64,000 nucleotides of DNA from Bacillus sp. ISL-34 (GCF_018613325.1 NZ_JAGGQJ010000003.1:144498-208497); one strand, 5' to 3'; shown: positions 37,972-48,814, counted from the stretch's first letter. Notes: generated by a model not told the origin, from the sequence alone. A program made the numbers and translations.

Positions 37972-38190
37972 ATGCCTGCCATTATCGGCCCAGTTCAAGT
38001 ATTTAATGTCGCGCAAGGAAACCTGTTATTCGGTGATTGCGCCGTCATTTCCCCTAAGTCTTCCTCCAAATCCGTTTACGGATCCGGTTCAGGGAACACA
38101 GCTGCAATCACCTTCACGGCTAATGGCCTGAACGGTAGCAATGTCCTTGATGTCAATGGGGTCGACCAGCCCATTACAGGGAATAATTAG
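37972..38190 (+). CDS. gerPF: Spore germination protein GerPF
   Basis: 72 residues, MPAIIGPVQVFNVAQGNLLFG with DCAVISPKSSSKSVYGSGSGN and the ending VNGVDQPITGN. Clear GerPF, paralogous to GerPA. ATG after AAAGGAGGAG. Last gene of the operon, followed by a terminator. Confidence 0.92.
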   Translation: MPAIIGPVQVFNVAQGNLLFGDCAVISPKSSSKSVYGSGSGNTAAITFTANGLNGSNVLDVNGVDQPITGNN

Positions 38191-38196
38191 TTAAGA

Positions 38197-38226
38197 AAAA
38201 AGCCTCCATTTCCAGGGAGGCTTTTT
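38197..38226. terminator. Bidirectional terminator between gerPF and trpB
   Basis: Perfect stem AAAAAGCCTCC / GGAGGCTTTTT. Confidence 0.88.
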
Positions 38227-38235
38227 AAATTCGGC

Positions 38236-39399
38236 CTATTTTTCTAACATGTTAAATACCTGCTCGACATCTTTGTCTCCCCTGCCTGATAAATTAACGA
38301 TCAGTATATCGTCTCTTGTTAACTCTTTTGCGAGCTTCATGGCGTGAGCTAGAGCATGTGAGCTTTCGAGAGCTGGAATGATCCCCTCTGTTTTGGATAA
38401 TACCTGAAAAGCCTCAAGAGCTTCTTCCCCTTTTACCGTCACATACTCCGCCCGTCCGCTATCTTTCAAAAAACTATGCTCAGGTCCCACGCTTGGGTAA
38501 TCCAAACCTGCCGCTATGGAGAATGTAGGTTTTGGTTCCCCTTGCTCGTCCACTAACGTCAAACTTTTGAATCCGTGCAATACTGCCGGGACACCTTGCG
38601 AAATACTTGGGGCTTCAATTGGCTCTACACCAATTAAACGGACATTGTCTTCATCAATATAATGAGCAAAAGCACCGATCGCATTACTTCCCCCTCCTGC
38701 ACAAGCAATGATGGCAGTTGGCATTTTTCCTTCCTTTTCAAGGATCTGGCGCTTTGATTCTTCACTTATGATTGATTGGAAATGCTTAACGATCGTTGGA
38801 TATGGGTGTGGTCCCACTGCTGAACCAAGTAAGTAAAAAGTATTTTCATAGTTTTGCACCAAATCATTCAATGCCTCATCAACGGCATCCTTCAATCGCC
38901 CCTGTCCCTTTGCGACCGCTACGACTTTTGCCCCCAACAATTCCATCCGAAAGACATTCAACGCCTGCCTCTCCGTATCCAGCTTACCCATATAGATCAC
39001 ACACTCCATGCCAAACATCGCACATGCAGTCGCAGTCGCCACACCATGCTGCCCAGCTCCAGTTTCTGCGATGACGCGTTTAGCACCCATCCGTTTAGCG
39101 AGTAGGATTTGGCCGATCGCATTATTGATTTTGTGAGCTCCTGTATGGTTCAGGTCTTCACGCTTCAAGTATATTTTTGCCCCGCCAACCTTTTTCGTTA
39201 AATTCTTTGCAAGTGTTAACGGGTTTTCGCGTCCGACATATTCTTTCAAATAATATTGAAACTCCTCAATGAATTCCGGGGCATCCTTATATTTCAGGAA
39301 TTCCGTTTCTAAAATATCCATAACTTCCTGAAGTTCACCCGGTACAAAGCTTCCACCGAAATCACCAAAGTATCCCTTGCTCTTGATCTCACTCTTCAT
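38236..39399 (-). CDS. trpB: Tryptophan synthase beta chain (orphan copy)
   Basis: 387 residues, TrpB1-type. PLP lysine in [13 protein letters not shown], catalytic Glu in [12 protein letters not shown], phosphate loop [11 protein letters not shown] and the C-terminal LSGRGDKDV are all intact. It joins indole (or other substrates) with serine to make tryptophan. No trpA or other trp gene is adjacent; it is monocistronic between gerPF and addA. The start ATG lies 11 bases after AAGGAG; longer starts are non-family. No T-box or TRAP leader was recognised upstream. Confidence 0.93.
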   Translation of the reverse strand: MKSEIKSKGYFGDFGGSFVPGELQEVMDILETEFLKYKDAPEFIEEFQYYLKEYVGRENPLTLAKNLTKKVGGAKIYLKREDLNHTGAHKINNAIGQILLAKRMGAKRVIAETGAGQHGVATATACAMFGMECVIYMGKLDTERQALNVFRMELLGAKVVAVAKGQGRLKDAVDEALNDLVQNYENTFYLLGSAVGPHPYPTIVKHFQSIISEESKRQILEKEGKMPTAIIACAGGGSNAIGAFAHYIDEDNVRLIGVEPIEAPSISQGVPAVLHGFKSLTLVDEQGEPKPTFSIAAGLDYPSVGPEHSFLKDSGRAEYVTVKGEEALEAFQVLSKTEGIIPALESSHALAHAMKLAKELTRDDILIVNLSGRGDKDVEQVFNMLEK

Positions 39400-39488
39400 A
39401 CTCTTCTCTACTCCTTTAAAAAGGTATTTTTCTCCACTAGTATATAGTAAGCATTTGTACTTTTTCAAACTATTCTGTTTATTTAACC

Positions 39489-39524
39489 AAAAAGAAGCAT
39501 CCCATCAATGGGACACTCCTTCTA
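39489..39524 (-). terminator. Terminator after addA
   Basis: Bulged hairpin: AGAAG and CTTCT outer arms, TCCCAT / ATGGGA inner arms, T-run on the minus strand. Confidence 0.7.
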
Positions 39525-39526
39525 TC

Positions 39527-42500
39527 TTATACTTCCAATAAATGCGAGCCGTCAAAGAAAAACAAGTAACGGCCGGTTACCTTCTTATTCATTATCCCTT
39601 CAACAGCCCGCGTATAAAGCTGAAGCTGCATCCGGTATCTATCGGCAAGAATCTCTTTAGCCCCTTCATATCCGTTGGCAAAACGGCCGGTGATTGTATC
39701 CGTTTTATAATCGAGAAGCACAAGACCTTCTTCATCCTCAAAGATACAATCAATTACACCTTGGATTAGGATCTCCTCATCTCCAGCCGCCCAATCGCTG
39801 TACGCTTCCTTTGCAGGCAACGACATCGTAAATGGCACTTCACGGCGAATGTTCACGGCCTTCTGCATTCTTTGCCCGATTTCACTGTCATAGAAATCGA
39901 CGATTGTCTCAGGGTCCACAGCTTCTTTCTGTTCCTCCGTCAACAACTCGCGTTGAATCAAGTCAACCATCAGTTCCTGAATCGATTGAATGGTAATCTC
40001 TTTAGATAGATCAATATGCTGCATGACTAAATGTGTAATCGTACCCCTTTCAGCAGGAGTCAGTGACTTTTCCTGCATGAAAGTCGGCCGCTTCGTGATA
40101 GGACGCTTAAATTTGCGCAACAACTCTGTGGAGCTTTGCTCGTCCTTTAGTTCATATTGACGTTTTAGTTCCGAAACGGATTGCTTGGAACGATACACCG
40201 TCGCCTCATGCTCGGGGTACTCCCACTCGAGCTGTTCCTTGATATCATCATAAAATTCGGAAACGATACCGACCTTCTCCGATTTCTGGACATGTTCAAG
40301 CATTTGCTCTTGAACCAGTGCCTCTTCCTCATCCAGTACAGCAAGCTCTTCACTTGGAATGACGGAAATGGACCAAGTCGATGGATGCGACTCCATTTCT
40401 AAGCCAAGACCTGCAGCACCAAGGGAATCCCGATGTCGGACAAGGGATGGACCAATCCAATCAAGATAACTTTTTGCACCTGCCCGTACATAGTCCTTCA
40501 ATAGCCAATCTCCATGTGCCGCATTACTTTCCCAGTTCTGCTGCGTTTTTTCTGCATCATTGATACTGGCAATCAAATAAAGCTTTTCCTTAGCCCTTGT
40601 AAGGGCCACGTAGAGGACACGCATCTCCTCGGCAATTAATTCAAGCTGCTTTTTTTTCTTAAAAGCCAATTGAGGGAGGGATGGATAAGTTATCCGTAAT
40701 TCGGAATTCACATACTTTGCCGCAAAGCCATAATCCTTATCCAGTAAATAGGGCTTGCGTAAATCCATCATATTGAATTGCTTGGAAAGACCGGCAATGA
40801 ACACGATCGGGAACTCAAGCCCCTTTGACGAGTGAATAGTCATCAGCCGGACTACATCTTCCTGTTCCCCTAAAGCGCGAGCTGCCCCTAAATCATCCCC
40901 ACGTTCTTGCATCCTTTCTATGAAACGCAAGAAACGGAATAGACCGCGGAAAGAACTTGCTTCATATTGCCTTGCCCTGTCATACAGCGCCCTTAAATTG
41001 GCCTGACGCTGTTTGCCGCCAGGCATCCCACCTGCGAAATCATAAAAATGCGTTTCGCGGTACAGAAGCCAGATCAAATCTGATAATGCCTCCTGCCTGG
41101 CAAGCTTCCTCCACTTCACCAGTTTTTTATAAAAAGCAGAGGCTTTTTCATAAAGCCCCGGATGCTCTTCCGGGTCACTCTTTCTGTAAAAATCAGCTAG
41201 CGCTTCGTAGTAGCTCCCTGTATGGAATAAACGCACCTGTGACATCTCTTCTTCATCCAGCCCGACGATGGGGGAACGGAGAACGGATGCCAATGGGATA
41301 TCCTGTTGCGGATTATCAATCACCTTCAATAAGGAAATCATGATGGCCACTTCGGTCGCTTCAAAATACCCTGTCGATAAATTGGCATAGACTGGAATTC
41401 CCTGTTTTTTTAATTCCTCCATGATTTGCGGTGCCCATGGCATCGAACGAAGAAGAATGACCATGTCCCGATAGGTGGCAGATCGGTACTTTTGGGTTTT
41501 TGTATCATATATCTGATGCTTTTCGCTTATAGCCTTTTTAATGAGCTTTGCCATCTGTCTTGCTTCGAACTGCGCTTTTTCAAGCTCCTCGGCCTCGAAC
41601 CCTCCATCCGATCCTTCCGTTTCCGAATGAGCTTCCGGATCGGCTGTTCCATCAATTAAATGGAGTTCGATCGGGTTTGGATCGTCTTCGGGATATGGGG
41701 CACCTTTTTTCAATTGGGCATCTTCATCATAATCAATCTCACCGACAGTAATGCCCATCAACTGTTGAAACAAGAAATTGGTCCCATCGAGAACTTCCTT
41801 TCGGCTCCGGAAATTGCGGTTTAAATCAATTTTCAGTCCGGAATCAACACCATCATGGGTAAAACGTGTGTATTTTCCAAGGAAGAGGTTCGGTTCCGCA
41901 AGCCTGAACCGGTAAATGGACTGCTTTACATCCCCTACCATGAAAAGATTCCCATCATATTCGCCGTCAGCCGTCACGAGTTTTAAAATGGATTCCTGAA
42001 CAAGGTTCGTATCCTGATACTCATCTACGAGTACCTCTTTGAACTGGTTCCTGTATTCGTTGGCTGCCGCTGAAGGTTTTCGTTCACCATCCACAGTTTC
42101 CCCTGTCAAAATTTGTAGACAATAATGTTCCAAATCGGCGAAATCCACCAAGTTCTTTTCTGCTTTTGCAGCAAAGAATCTTTCGTCAAACCGTTTAACA
42201 AGCATTACAAGTGTATCGACATATCCCTTGAGCTCCCTTATATCCCGCAAGTAGCTTTCCGGTTTACGGGAAAATAACTCTTCCTGTAACGATTTGATGA
42301 TCTTCTTTGCCTTATCCCGGTACTTGGTAGCCTCATCCGTAATCTCTTTGATAAAATCTCCACCAGTAAGGCGTTTTGCCGTACCAAATTTCACGTTTTG
42401 GATTTCCTCATAAAGTGCATTCCAGGATTGATCTTTCACTTCCGAAAGTTTAGCAATCATGGCAAGATCGGCTATATAGTTTTCAGCCCTTGGTGCCGGC

Positions 42501-43261
42501 CCCCCAGGAATTTTTGTCAACGCAAGCGAGCGTTCCAATAAATCCCGGGAAGTGTCCAATTGTAAACCAATATCGAACTTCAATGAATCGATAAACGAAA
42601 GATCATCAATCCCATCATCATCTGCCAGCTCATACATGCTGGCGGCACCATCAAGCCATCTGTCCGGGTCTGGATTCGATTGCGAAAAATCATGCAGAGA
42701 TCGAACGATATTCTGAAGTGCATCATCGTTTCGATCGCTTGTGAAGGCATCAACCAAATTAAAGAACTCTTCATTATCACTTTGGCCATACTGCTCCTCG
42801 AAAAGCTCTTCCATCACTTCATCACGAAGAAGCTGGATCTCCGTAGAATCTGCAATCCGGAAGCCCGGGTCGATATCCGTCAGATAATAATACTTCCTGA
42901 TCACCTCTAAACAAAAGGAATGGAGTGTGGAAATCGAAGCACGATTAATCAAGCTCAACTGCTTACGCAAATGCTGTGAATGCGGATTATCATTAATCGC
43001 TTTTTCTAATGCCTCACTTATCCGATGGCGCATCTCGGCAGCCGAGGCATTGGTGAATGTAACGACGAGCAGTTCATCAACATCGATTGGATCTTTTTCT
43101 GAAATGACTTTTTGAATGATCCGGTTAACCAGCACCGCTGTTTTCCCTGAGCCTGCTGCGGCCGCAACCAGAATGTCCTGATCTTTAGCCCATATCGCCT
43201 TCCATTGATCTTCCGTCCAAGTCACGTCTCCTGGCAGAGCAGGAATTTTCGTTTTACTCAT
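39527..43261 (-). CDS. addA: ATP-dependent helicase/nuclease subunit A
   Basis: 1244 residues. UvrD-type helicase with Walker A VAAAAGSGKTAVL near residue 35, VDEYQDTN (motif II) and VALTRAKEKLYL (motif VI). The C-terminal RecB-family nuclease core is seen as LLDYKTD. With AddB it resects double-strand breaks and loads RecA. It overlaps the addB stop by eight bases. The sbcD-sbcC genes that follow addA in B. subtilis are missing here. Confidence 0.96.
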   Translation of the reverse strand: MSKTKIPALPGDVTWTEDQWKAIWAKDQDILVAAAAGSGKTAVLVNRIIQKVISEKDPIDVDELLVVTFTNASAAEMRHRISEALEKAINDNPHSQHLRKQLSLINRASISTLHSFCLEVIRKYYYLTDIDPGFRIADSTEIQLLRDEVMEELFEEQYGQSDNEEFFNLVDAFTSDRNDDALQNIVRSLHDFSQSNPDPDRWLDGAASMYELADDDGIDDLSFIDSLKFDIGLQLDTSRDLLERSLALTKIPGGPAPRAENYIADLAMIAKLSEVKDQSWNALYEEIQNVKFGTAKRLTGGDFIKEITDEATKYRDKAKKIIKSLQEELFSRKPESYLRDIRELKGYVDTLVMLVKRFDERFFAAKAEKNLVDFADLEHYCLQILTGETVDGERKPSAAANEYRNQFKEVLVDEYQDTNLVQESILKLVTADGEYDGNLFMVGDVKQSIYRFRLAEPNLFLGKYTRFTHDGVDSGLKIDLNRNFRSRKEVLDGTNFLFQQLMGITVGEIDYDEDAQLKKGAPYPEDDPNPIELHLIDGTADPEAHSETEGSDGGFEAEELEKAQFEARQMAKLIKKAISEKHQIYDTKTQKYRSATYRDMVILLRSMPWAPQIMEELKKQGIPVYANLSTGYFEATEVAIMISLLKVIDNPQQDIPLASVLRSPIVGLDEEEMSQVRLFHTGSYYEALADFYRKSDPEEHPGLYEKASAFYKKLVKWRKLARQEALSDLIWLLYRETHFYDFAGGMPGGKQRQANLRALYDRARQYEASSFRGLFRFLRFIERMQERGDDLGAARALGEQEDVVRLMTIHSSKGLEFPIVFIAGLSKQFNMMDLRKPYLLDKDYGFAAKYVNSELRITYPSLPQLAFKKKKQLELIAEEMRVLYVALTRAKEKLYLIASINDAEKTQQNWESNAAHGDWLLKDYVRAGAKSYLDWIGPSLVRHRDSLGAAGLGLEMESHPSTWSISVIPSEELAVLDEEEALVQEQMLEHVQKSEKVGIVSEFYDDIKEQLEWEYPEHEATVYRSKQSVSELKRQYELKDEQSSTELLRKFKRPITKRPTFMQEKSLTPAERGTITHLVMQHIDLSKEITIQSIQELMVDLIQRELLTEEQKEAVDPETIVDFYDSEIGQRMQKAVNIRREVPFTMSLPAKEAYSDWAAGDEEILIQGVIDCIFEDEEGLVLLDYKTDTITGRFANGYEGAKEILADRYRMQLQLYTRAVEGIMNKKVTGRYLFFFDGSHLLEV

Positions 43262-46200
43262 CGCTCTCCCCCTCCCCCCTTAATAGCTCAAGAACGTCAT
43301 TTTGTTTTTTCTGTGCCAAATTCCTGAATTGGTTCTCCTCCAGTGACTGGTCGAATTGGCATACAGATTTAAAGGAACAGAAGGTACATGGCGTTTTTTC
43401 TTTTAATTTGTATGGCGTTATATCCACATCACCATCGACCATTCGATCACCAGCCTCCTGATAAATACGGCGCACATGATGATTCAGAAGCGAAAATTCT
43501 TCCCTGCTGGCAACTTTGGAAGCCGCAAGGAGCGATCCGTCCTTTTTAAATCCAGCTGGAATGATATCCGACTTACCAGAATTTTCAATATCAAGTGAGG
43601 TATCCATCATTTGAATGACATTTGAATGATCCAGTACAAGTCCATTCATTTTAAAACTTTTATAAATTTCTTCTTCAATTTTATCCAAGCTGAGCATTCC
43701 CTTTGATTTGACAACGGGATTATGCACATGAAAATATAAAACGCCGGCTGGAATCGCTTCTTTTCCAATAAGCGACTTGGAATGGGTGACGACGATATCA
43801 AGGTATGTCAACATTTGCAGCGCGAGTCCATAATATACTTCACTCATGTTCAGTTCCTTTTCACTCGACTTATAATCGAGCACACGCAAATAGACACCCT
43901 CATCTTCTTCCGCTTTATCCACGCGGTCGATCCGCCCGATCAATTCCATCTTCGTACCGTTTTTCAATGTGAAAGAAAGTGGAGGCAGCTCGCCATTTTT
44001 TCCGAATCCGAGTTCTAATCCGATTGGAGCAAAACCGCTCACCTTTGCATGTTCACTTAATACGATCGAGGCCCGTCCAATCACGTGTTCCAGTTTCCTG
44101 CGTAAATAGTGATGGCGGTTGGTACTTAACAAAATCTGATTTTGGAGTTTAGGAGCAAGTCTCTCCACAGCAATTCTGGCCAGCTCCAAGCATTGTTCCG
44201 AGGTCAATGTAGACCAAGGAATAGCATGTTCCTTTAAATAATCGGAAATCATTTTCAATGCACCATGGAACATCTCTCCTATATCCGGTGCATCCAAACG
44301 GAAAATTTGCCGTTCCCTCAATTTCAAGCCATGAGCGGCATAATGGGAAAACGGGCAGCTATTGAACATTTCCATCCGGGATACACTCGTAAGAATGCTC
44401 TCACCATATAATTGCTTACTTGTTTCCTCTGATAATTTCTTTGTCCTATTTTGATAAAAAAGGCTCGATAAAACCTTAGTTGCAGAATGACCGGCCATTC
44501 CATCATCGATAATGGCATTATATACATCCCACCATAGTGAATGGATTGGATAGTTCCTTTTTTTCAGCTGCAATTGGGCAGCCAGGTACGATAGGGCCAC
44601 ATCATGATTCGCAGCATATTTCACCTGTTCCTCAGCAGGCAGATCGGACGGATCGTTCATATAATACACTTCGGAAACGTTAGGCAATACGTCCCTTACC
44701 CGTTTCAAATAGGATGAGGGTAAAAGTGCCTTTCCTTCCTCATCGGCAAGCGGATATGATAAATAAAGGGCCTCAGCAGGCGTAGTGAATGCTTTGTACG
44801 CTGTAAACTCCTCATCCAGCAGGCGCACTTTTGAACTTGGGGCAACATCAAGTCCACCAGCCAGCAGCACCTCACGATCACTATCTGAAAATATCCCGTC
44901 AGATACAGCTTTTCCTGGCAGAACCCCTTCGTTCAGGCCGATAACAAAAGCTGTCTTCACATCATCCAGGCGGGATAAATCTAGATTAGCGACTAATACT
45001 TGGTCAATTGCCGGCGGTACCAAAGAAAATTCAAGGGATTCCAGACCAGCTTCAATGATTACCGCAAACTGTTTCATGGAAAGCTCTTCCCCGCTCAGCA
45101 GTTCAACGAATTGGTCCAATAGGTCGACAACCGCATTCCATGTTTGCTCATGTTCTCTTGCCGATACCAAATCACCTGCTTCTTCTGCCTCTAGTTTAAG
45201 CTTTTCCAACTTTTCCGGTACATGCAATTCTTCAAGATATAGATAAAGGGCTTCACACAATTCCCTGCCATTAGCAGCCTTTTTAACACGTTTTGAGAGC
45301 TTCAAGATGGGCTCGGTAAATAATTGCTTCATCTCATTCAACTCTTGCTCAAGCTGCATTTCCTTATCCGTTTGGTTCCGGTCCTCGAGTTCCAGGCCGC
45401 GGAAGCGCCGGTAGGTCCAACGATCTTTGGACGTCCACCCGCTTCCTTTAATGCCGCGGGCCAGCACATAGTTCTCCAGCTTATCTACCTGTTCGCGCAT
45501 CCTATCGTGGTTGTTTTGCAGCGGAAATAGAAGCTCCGTCTTGATTGCACGAAATACCGGCTCATAACGCCAATAGCCATTGATGATCTCCAAAGTGGAA
45601 CGAATCAGTTCAATCAGAGGGTGATTCAGCATCGTCCGTTTGGAATCGACGAACAAGGGAATTTGATAATCCCGAAAAACGGTTTGTAAAATATCTGCGT
45701 ATGCTTCCCCATTACGGACTAAAATCGCAATATCACGGAAACGGTGCTGTTTCTCTCTGACCAGTGACAAGATGTCCCGGGCAACTCCTTCAATCTCGGC
45801 TCTGCGGTTAACTGCCTGGGCGATCGTCACATCAGGTGACTGCTCAAACGTTCGTGCAGGACGAATGGCAAAATAAGTTTCCAGATGATTCAGCCCCTGA
45901 CTCTTTCCAAACCTTTCCGTTCCTTTTAAGATTCGATCTTCTGAAATCGGTATGCCATTCCTCAATCCAGCCTGATAAAGGTGATGATAAAGATTTCCCG
46001 TTTGCCTGAACAACTGCAAATCATCCGGAGCATATTGCCTGTAGGGCTGATCTAACGTCAGTGAAACAGTTACACTCCTGCACAGCTTCATCATTTCTTC
46101 CACAATCAATAATTCCTGTGGAGTCAAGCTATAAAAACCATCGATATATATATCCGCATTCCTTATATATGAAGACTCTGGCATTTTCTCGATCAGCAGT

Positions 46201-46751
46201 GTGAAATAGTCTTCGGAATCTAAATATTTGTTGACCATTTCATCCTCAAAAGCCTGATAGACCAATTCAAGATCATGCAGTTTATCCTGAATGCCGCTGC
46301 CGGCCTGTGAGGTTTCTGCCAAATAGTTTTGAATGTCATCAGGTTGGATGCAATACTGCTTGAACTCAGCCAGCATTACCTCCATCTGTGCAATGAACCC
46401 CTGCTTATCAGCAGATCGGCGAAACATCTTTAACTCTTCCTTTTTGTCATCCATGATCTTCCGTATCAACATATTAACGCCAACACTGTCCAAATGCAGC
46501 CGGCTCATCCCCCCGGTTTCCTGAAGAACGCGCCATGCAAGCCTGCTAAAACTGAAAACCTGTGTCCGGATCATTCCGGCAAGGCCTGGTGTTTTAATTA
46601 ATTTATATTCAGATAGAAACGTCATCTGATCAGGAACGAGGTAGATAATTGGATTTCCTTCGGGATCTTCTGCCAATTTGGAGCGAATTTCGTCCAATAT
46701 ATTCGAAGTTTTCCCTGCACCCGATCTTCCCAGTAAAAAACGGAGTGACAT
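43254..46751 (-). CDS. addB: ATP-dependent helicase/nuclease subunit B
   Basis: 1165 residues. Walker A GRSGAGKT at the N-terminus, an inactivated helicase-like core, and a C-terminal RecB-type nuclease (VLDYKSSEKELN). The four Fe-S cysteines are visible: one in FNSCPFSHYAAHGL and three in CTFCSFKSVC. AddB recognises Chi and cuts one strand. Start ATG after AAGGGGGAAAAAGAG. First gene of addBA; overlaps addA by eight bases. Confidence 0.96.
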   Translation of the reverse strand: MSLRFLLGRSGAGKTSNILDEIRSKLAEDPEGNPIIYLVPDQMTFLSEYKLIKTPGLAGMIRTQVFSFSRLAWRVLQETGGMSRLHLDSVGVNMLIRKIMDDKKEELKMFRRSADKQGFIAQMEVMLAEFKQYCIQPDDIQNYLAETSQAGSGIQDKLHDLELVYQAFEDEMVNKYLDSEDYFTLLIEKMPESSYIRNADIYIDGFYSLTPQELLIVEEMMKLCRSVTVSLTLDQPYRQYAPDDLQLFRQTGNLYHHLYQAGLRNGIPISEDRILKGTERFGKSQGLNHLETYFAIRPARTFEQSPDVTIAQAVNRRAEIEGVARDILSLVREKQHRFRDIAILVRNGEAYADILQTVFRDYQIPLFVDSKRTMLNHPLIELIRSTLEIINGYWRYEPVFRAIKTELLFPLQNNHDRMREQVDKLENYVLARGIKGSGWTSKDRWTYRRFRGLELEDRNQTDKEMQLEQELNEMKQLFTEPILKLSKRVKKAANGRELCEALYLYLEELHVPEKLEKLKLEAEEAGDLVSAREHEQTWNAVVDLLDQFVELLSGEELSMKQFAVIIEAGLESLEFSLVPPAIDQVLVANLDLSRLDDVKTAFVIGLNEGVLPGKAVSDGIFSDSDREVLLAGGLDVAPSSKVRLLDEEFTAYKAFTTPAEALYLSYPLADEEGKALLPSSYLKRVRDVLPNVSEVYYMNDPSDLPAEEQVKYAANHDVALSYLAAQLQLKKRNYPIHSLWWDVYNAIIDDGMAGHSATKVLSSLFYQNRTKKLSEETSKQLYGESILTSVSRMEMFNSCPFSHYAAHGLKLRERQIFRLDAPDIGEMFHGALKMISDYLKEHAIPWSTLTSEQCLELARIAVERLAPKLQNQILLSTNRHHYLRRKLEHVIGRASIVLSEHAKVSGFAPIGLELGFGKNGELPPLSFTLKNGTKMELIGRIDRVDKAEEDEGVYLRVLDYKSSEKELNMSEVYYGLALQMLTYLDIVVTHSKSLIGKEAIPAGVLYFHVHNPVVKSKGMLSLDKIEEEIYKSFKMNGLVLDHSNVIQMMDTSLDIENSGKSDIIPAGFKKDGSLLAASKVASREEFSLLNHHVRRIYQEAGDRMVDGDVDITPYKLKEKTPCTFCSFKSVCQFDQSLEENQFRNLAQKKQNDVLELLRGEGESDE

Positions 46752-46912
46752 CTCTTTTTCCCCCTTACAACATAATCTCTAGACCCATCATACCAGAAAT
46801 ACTTTCGTCTTTATGACTAGGTTTCTGTTTCCAATTAGATTTACTTTCTATTATTTTACCGTTTCCCTTTAAAAAACACCAATCGTACGTTCGCGTTTTT
46901 CCCCAAAAGAAA

Positions 46913-46935
46913 AAGCCCGCATGATTTTCGGGCTT
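46913..46935 (-). terminator. Terminator after signal peptidase gene
   Basis: AAGCCCG / CGGGCTT stem with T-run on the minus strand, between sip and addB. Confidence 0.75.
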
Positions 46936-46941
46936 CCACAA

Positions 46942-47505
46942 TCATTCACCTGTAAATTTAAAATTGAATTCTTTGACCGGCCAATATCGAACATCCACTT
47001 TACCGACAACATTTTTAACCGGTATATAACCAAAGTGACGGCTGTCAGCACTTTCAAGTCGATTATCACCCATGACAAAAAGCTTGCCCTCCGGAACTTT
47101 GGTCATGTCCGTCAATTCTTTTAATGTGAAATCACCCGTAAAATCCTGTCCTGGGAAACCTTCCTTGAATTTCTCAAGATAAGGCTCATCCACTTTCTCA
47201 CCATTTACGTAAAGCCAATCATCTTTATAACGAATTCGGTCACCTGCAACCCCTATAACTCGCTTAACATAATCTTCTTGTGAATTCGCATGAAAAACAA
47301 TAATGTCAAAACGGTTGATATCATGAATCTGGTAATTGATTTTATTCACGACAAGTTTATTTCCATCTTCAAGGGTCGGCTGCATCGACTTCCCTTCAAC
47401 ATCATAGCTTGAAAAGAGAAATGTACGGATTAAGATGTAAATAACAAAAGCTATCATCGCTGGTTTTATCCAATCGGATAAAGAATTTCTGTTTGTTTTT
47501 TCCAT
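46942..47505 (-). CDS. Type I signal peptidase
   Basis: 187 residues. One N-terminal membrane anchor (PAMIAFVIYILIRTFLF), then the extracellular catalytic domain with the Ser nucleophile in GKSMQPTL and the Lys base in YVKRVIGVAGD, followed by VPEGKLFVMGDNRLESADSRHFG. It is a Ser-Lys prokaryotic-type enzyme that cleaves secretory signal peptides. B. subtilis has sipV in the same neighbourhood. Start ATG follows AGGGGTTG. Confidence 0.92.
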   Translation of the reverse strand: MEKTNRNSLSDWIKPAMIAFVIYILIRTFLFSSYDVEGKSMQPTLEDGNKLVVNKINYQIHDINRFDIIVFHANSQEDYVKRVIGVAGDRIRYKDDWLYVNGEKVDEPYLEKFKEGFPGQDFTGDFTLKELTDMTKVPEGKLFVMGDNRLESADSRHFGYIPVKNVVGKVDVRYWPVKEFNFKFTGE

Positions 47506-47538
47506 CTAGTTCAACCCCTACTACATTTATATATTAAT

Positions 47539-48153
47539 TTATTGCCCTTCTTCTCTCTTCATGCTTTTATTTAACCGGACTTCCAGTCTTTTCCCCACAT
47601 ACCATAGGATAAAGATGACGATTCCGATAATGATCGTTCGCACAGGTTTATGAATTAAGGATACTAAATCGTAACCTACGAAGCTGATCGTAAAAATCAT
47701 CACCGCTTTCCCACCCACTACTGCAAGTCCATATTGCAGTGTACTCACTTTTGAAAGTCCTGCCACGATATTAACGATAGCCGAAGGTGTAAAAGGGAAG
47801 CAGAGCAATATGAACAAAGGACCAAATCCATGGCTCTCAACCCAAACCATCAACCTCTGCACCTGTTTATGCTTTTGCAAAAATCGGAAAAACCTCATTT
47901 GACCATATCTTCTAATAATCCAAAAAATCAAAAAAGATCCCGCTACCGCACCAATCCAAGAAAATAAAAATCCCCACCATAGACCAAAAGCCGTTGCATT
48001 AGCAAGCACGAACACCACTAAAGGCAAAAAAGGCAAAAAAGCTTCCAGCATCGGCAGTAAGATCCCAGGAATTGGACCGAATGAGCGATATTGCTGAATA
48101 AGTGCCGATATATGATCAAGTGTAAACCACTCACGTATAGTATCCAAATCCAT
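47539..48153 (-). CDS. yhjE: TVP38/TMEM64 family membrane protein (YhjE)
   Basis: 204 residues, about five membrane segments. The DedA/VTT signature is visible (GILLPMLEAFLPFLPLVVFVLANATAFG and LLCFPFTPSAIVNIVAGLSKVS). Members act as lipid scramblases or flippases in other organisms; the Bacillus role is unknown. Start ATG follows GAGGGAG; six residues shorter than the longest frame. Just upstream of the signal peptidase gene, probably one operon. Confidence 0.85.
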   Translation of the reverse strand: MDLDTIREWFTLDHISALIQQYRSFGPIPGILLPMLEAFLPFLPLVVFVLANATAFGLWWGFLFSWIGAVAGSFLIFWIIRRYGQMRFFRFLQKHKQVQRLMVWVESHGFGPLFILLCFPFTPSAIVNIVAGLSKVSTLQYGLAVVGGKAVMIFTISFVGYDLVSLIHKPVRTIIIGIVIFILWYVGKRLEVRLNKSMKREEGQ

Positions 48154-48439
48154 AATTATCTCCCTCGACATGCTGCTATCAAAGCAGCATAAACTTATTA
48201 AAAACTGTTTATTTTAGATATATCACTTTCCCCTGAAATTGCAAGAATTATTATCCATATATCTTCATACTTTCCCTATCTCCGGAAAACATAATCTTGT
48301 TAACGAATATTTCTTGATTTATCAAAACTGCTTGCATATACACTGAAAATACATTAGGATAAAAACCGGAACATACGTTCTCATTTTTACAGAATATACA
48401 TACTATTATTAAAAACGTGCTATTTAGAAAGGGGCGGTC

Positions 48440-48814
48440 ATGATGACCCGCATTCCAGAAGATGACCGAAATATGATTGAAAAAGCCATCTACCTCCCTA
48501 TGGTTATTACAGTCTTAAACCGGGATCTCAAGGTCATCGAAATTAGTCCGTTTAAATTAAAAAGGCCCTATTCGGAGCTAGTCGAACATATTTTAAAAGT
48601 GGTTCAAGACGAACTTGCCGAGGTACGGCGCTATTTGCGCAAGGAGAATATTAAGGTTAGTGAAATCAAACGCGATGAATCCTTCACGATGTATTGTTTT
48701 TTATATAAAGGATACGAGGAACATCATAATTATTTCAATCCCCGCCTTCGCAACAGAACCGAAGACTTGTTATGTTATTACTTTTTCGAAAAAAACCACC
48801 GTTCAAGGAATTAG
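48440..48814 (+). CDS. yhjD: YhjD-like protein of unknown function
   Basis: 124 residues, soluble. Starts MMTRIPEDDRNMIEKAIYLPMVITVL and ends NYFNPRLRNRTEDLLCYYFFEK. It resembles B. subtilis YhjD as I recall it and lies in the right place next to yhjE. Mostly helical. Start could be either of two adjacent ATGs after AAAGGGGCGG. No functional clue. Confidence 0.6.
   Translation: MMTRIPEDDRNMIEKAIYLPMVITVLNRDLKVIEISPFKLKRPYSELVEHILKVVQDELAEVRRYLRKENIKVSEIKRDESFTMYCFLYKGYEEHHNYFNPRLRNRTEDLLCYYFFEKNHRSRN

Noticed and set aside
44785..45246. 153-codon Ser/Thr-rich frame opposite addB
   Set aside because: Composition is what the complement of a helicase gene gives; no start signal.
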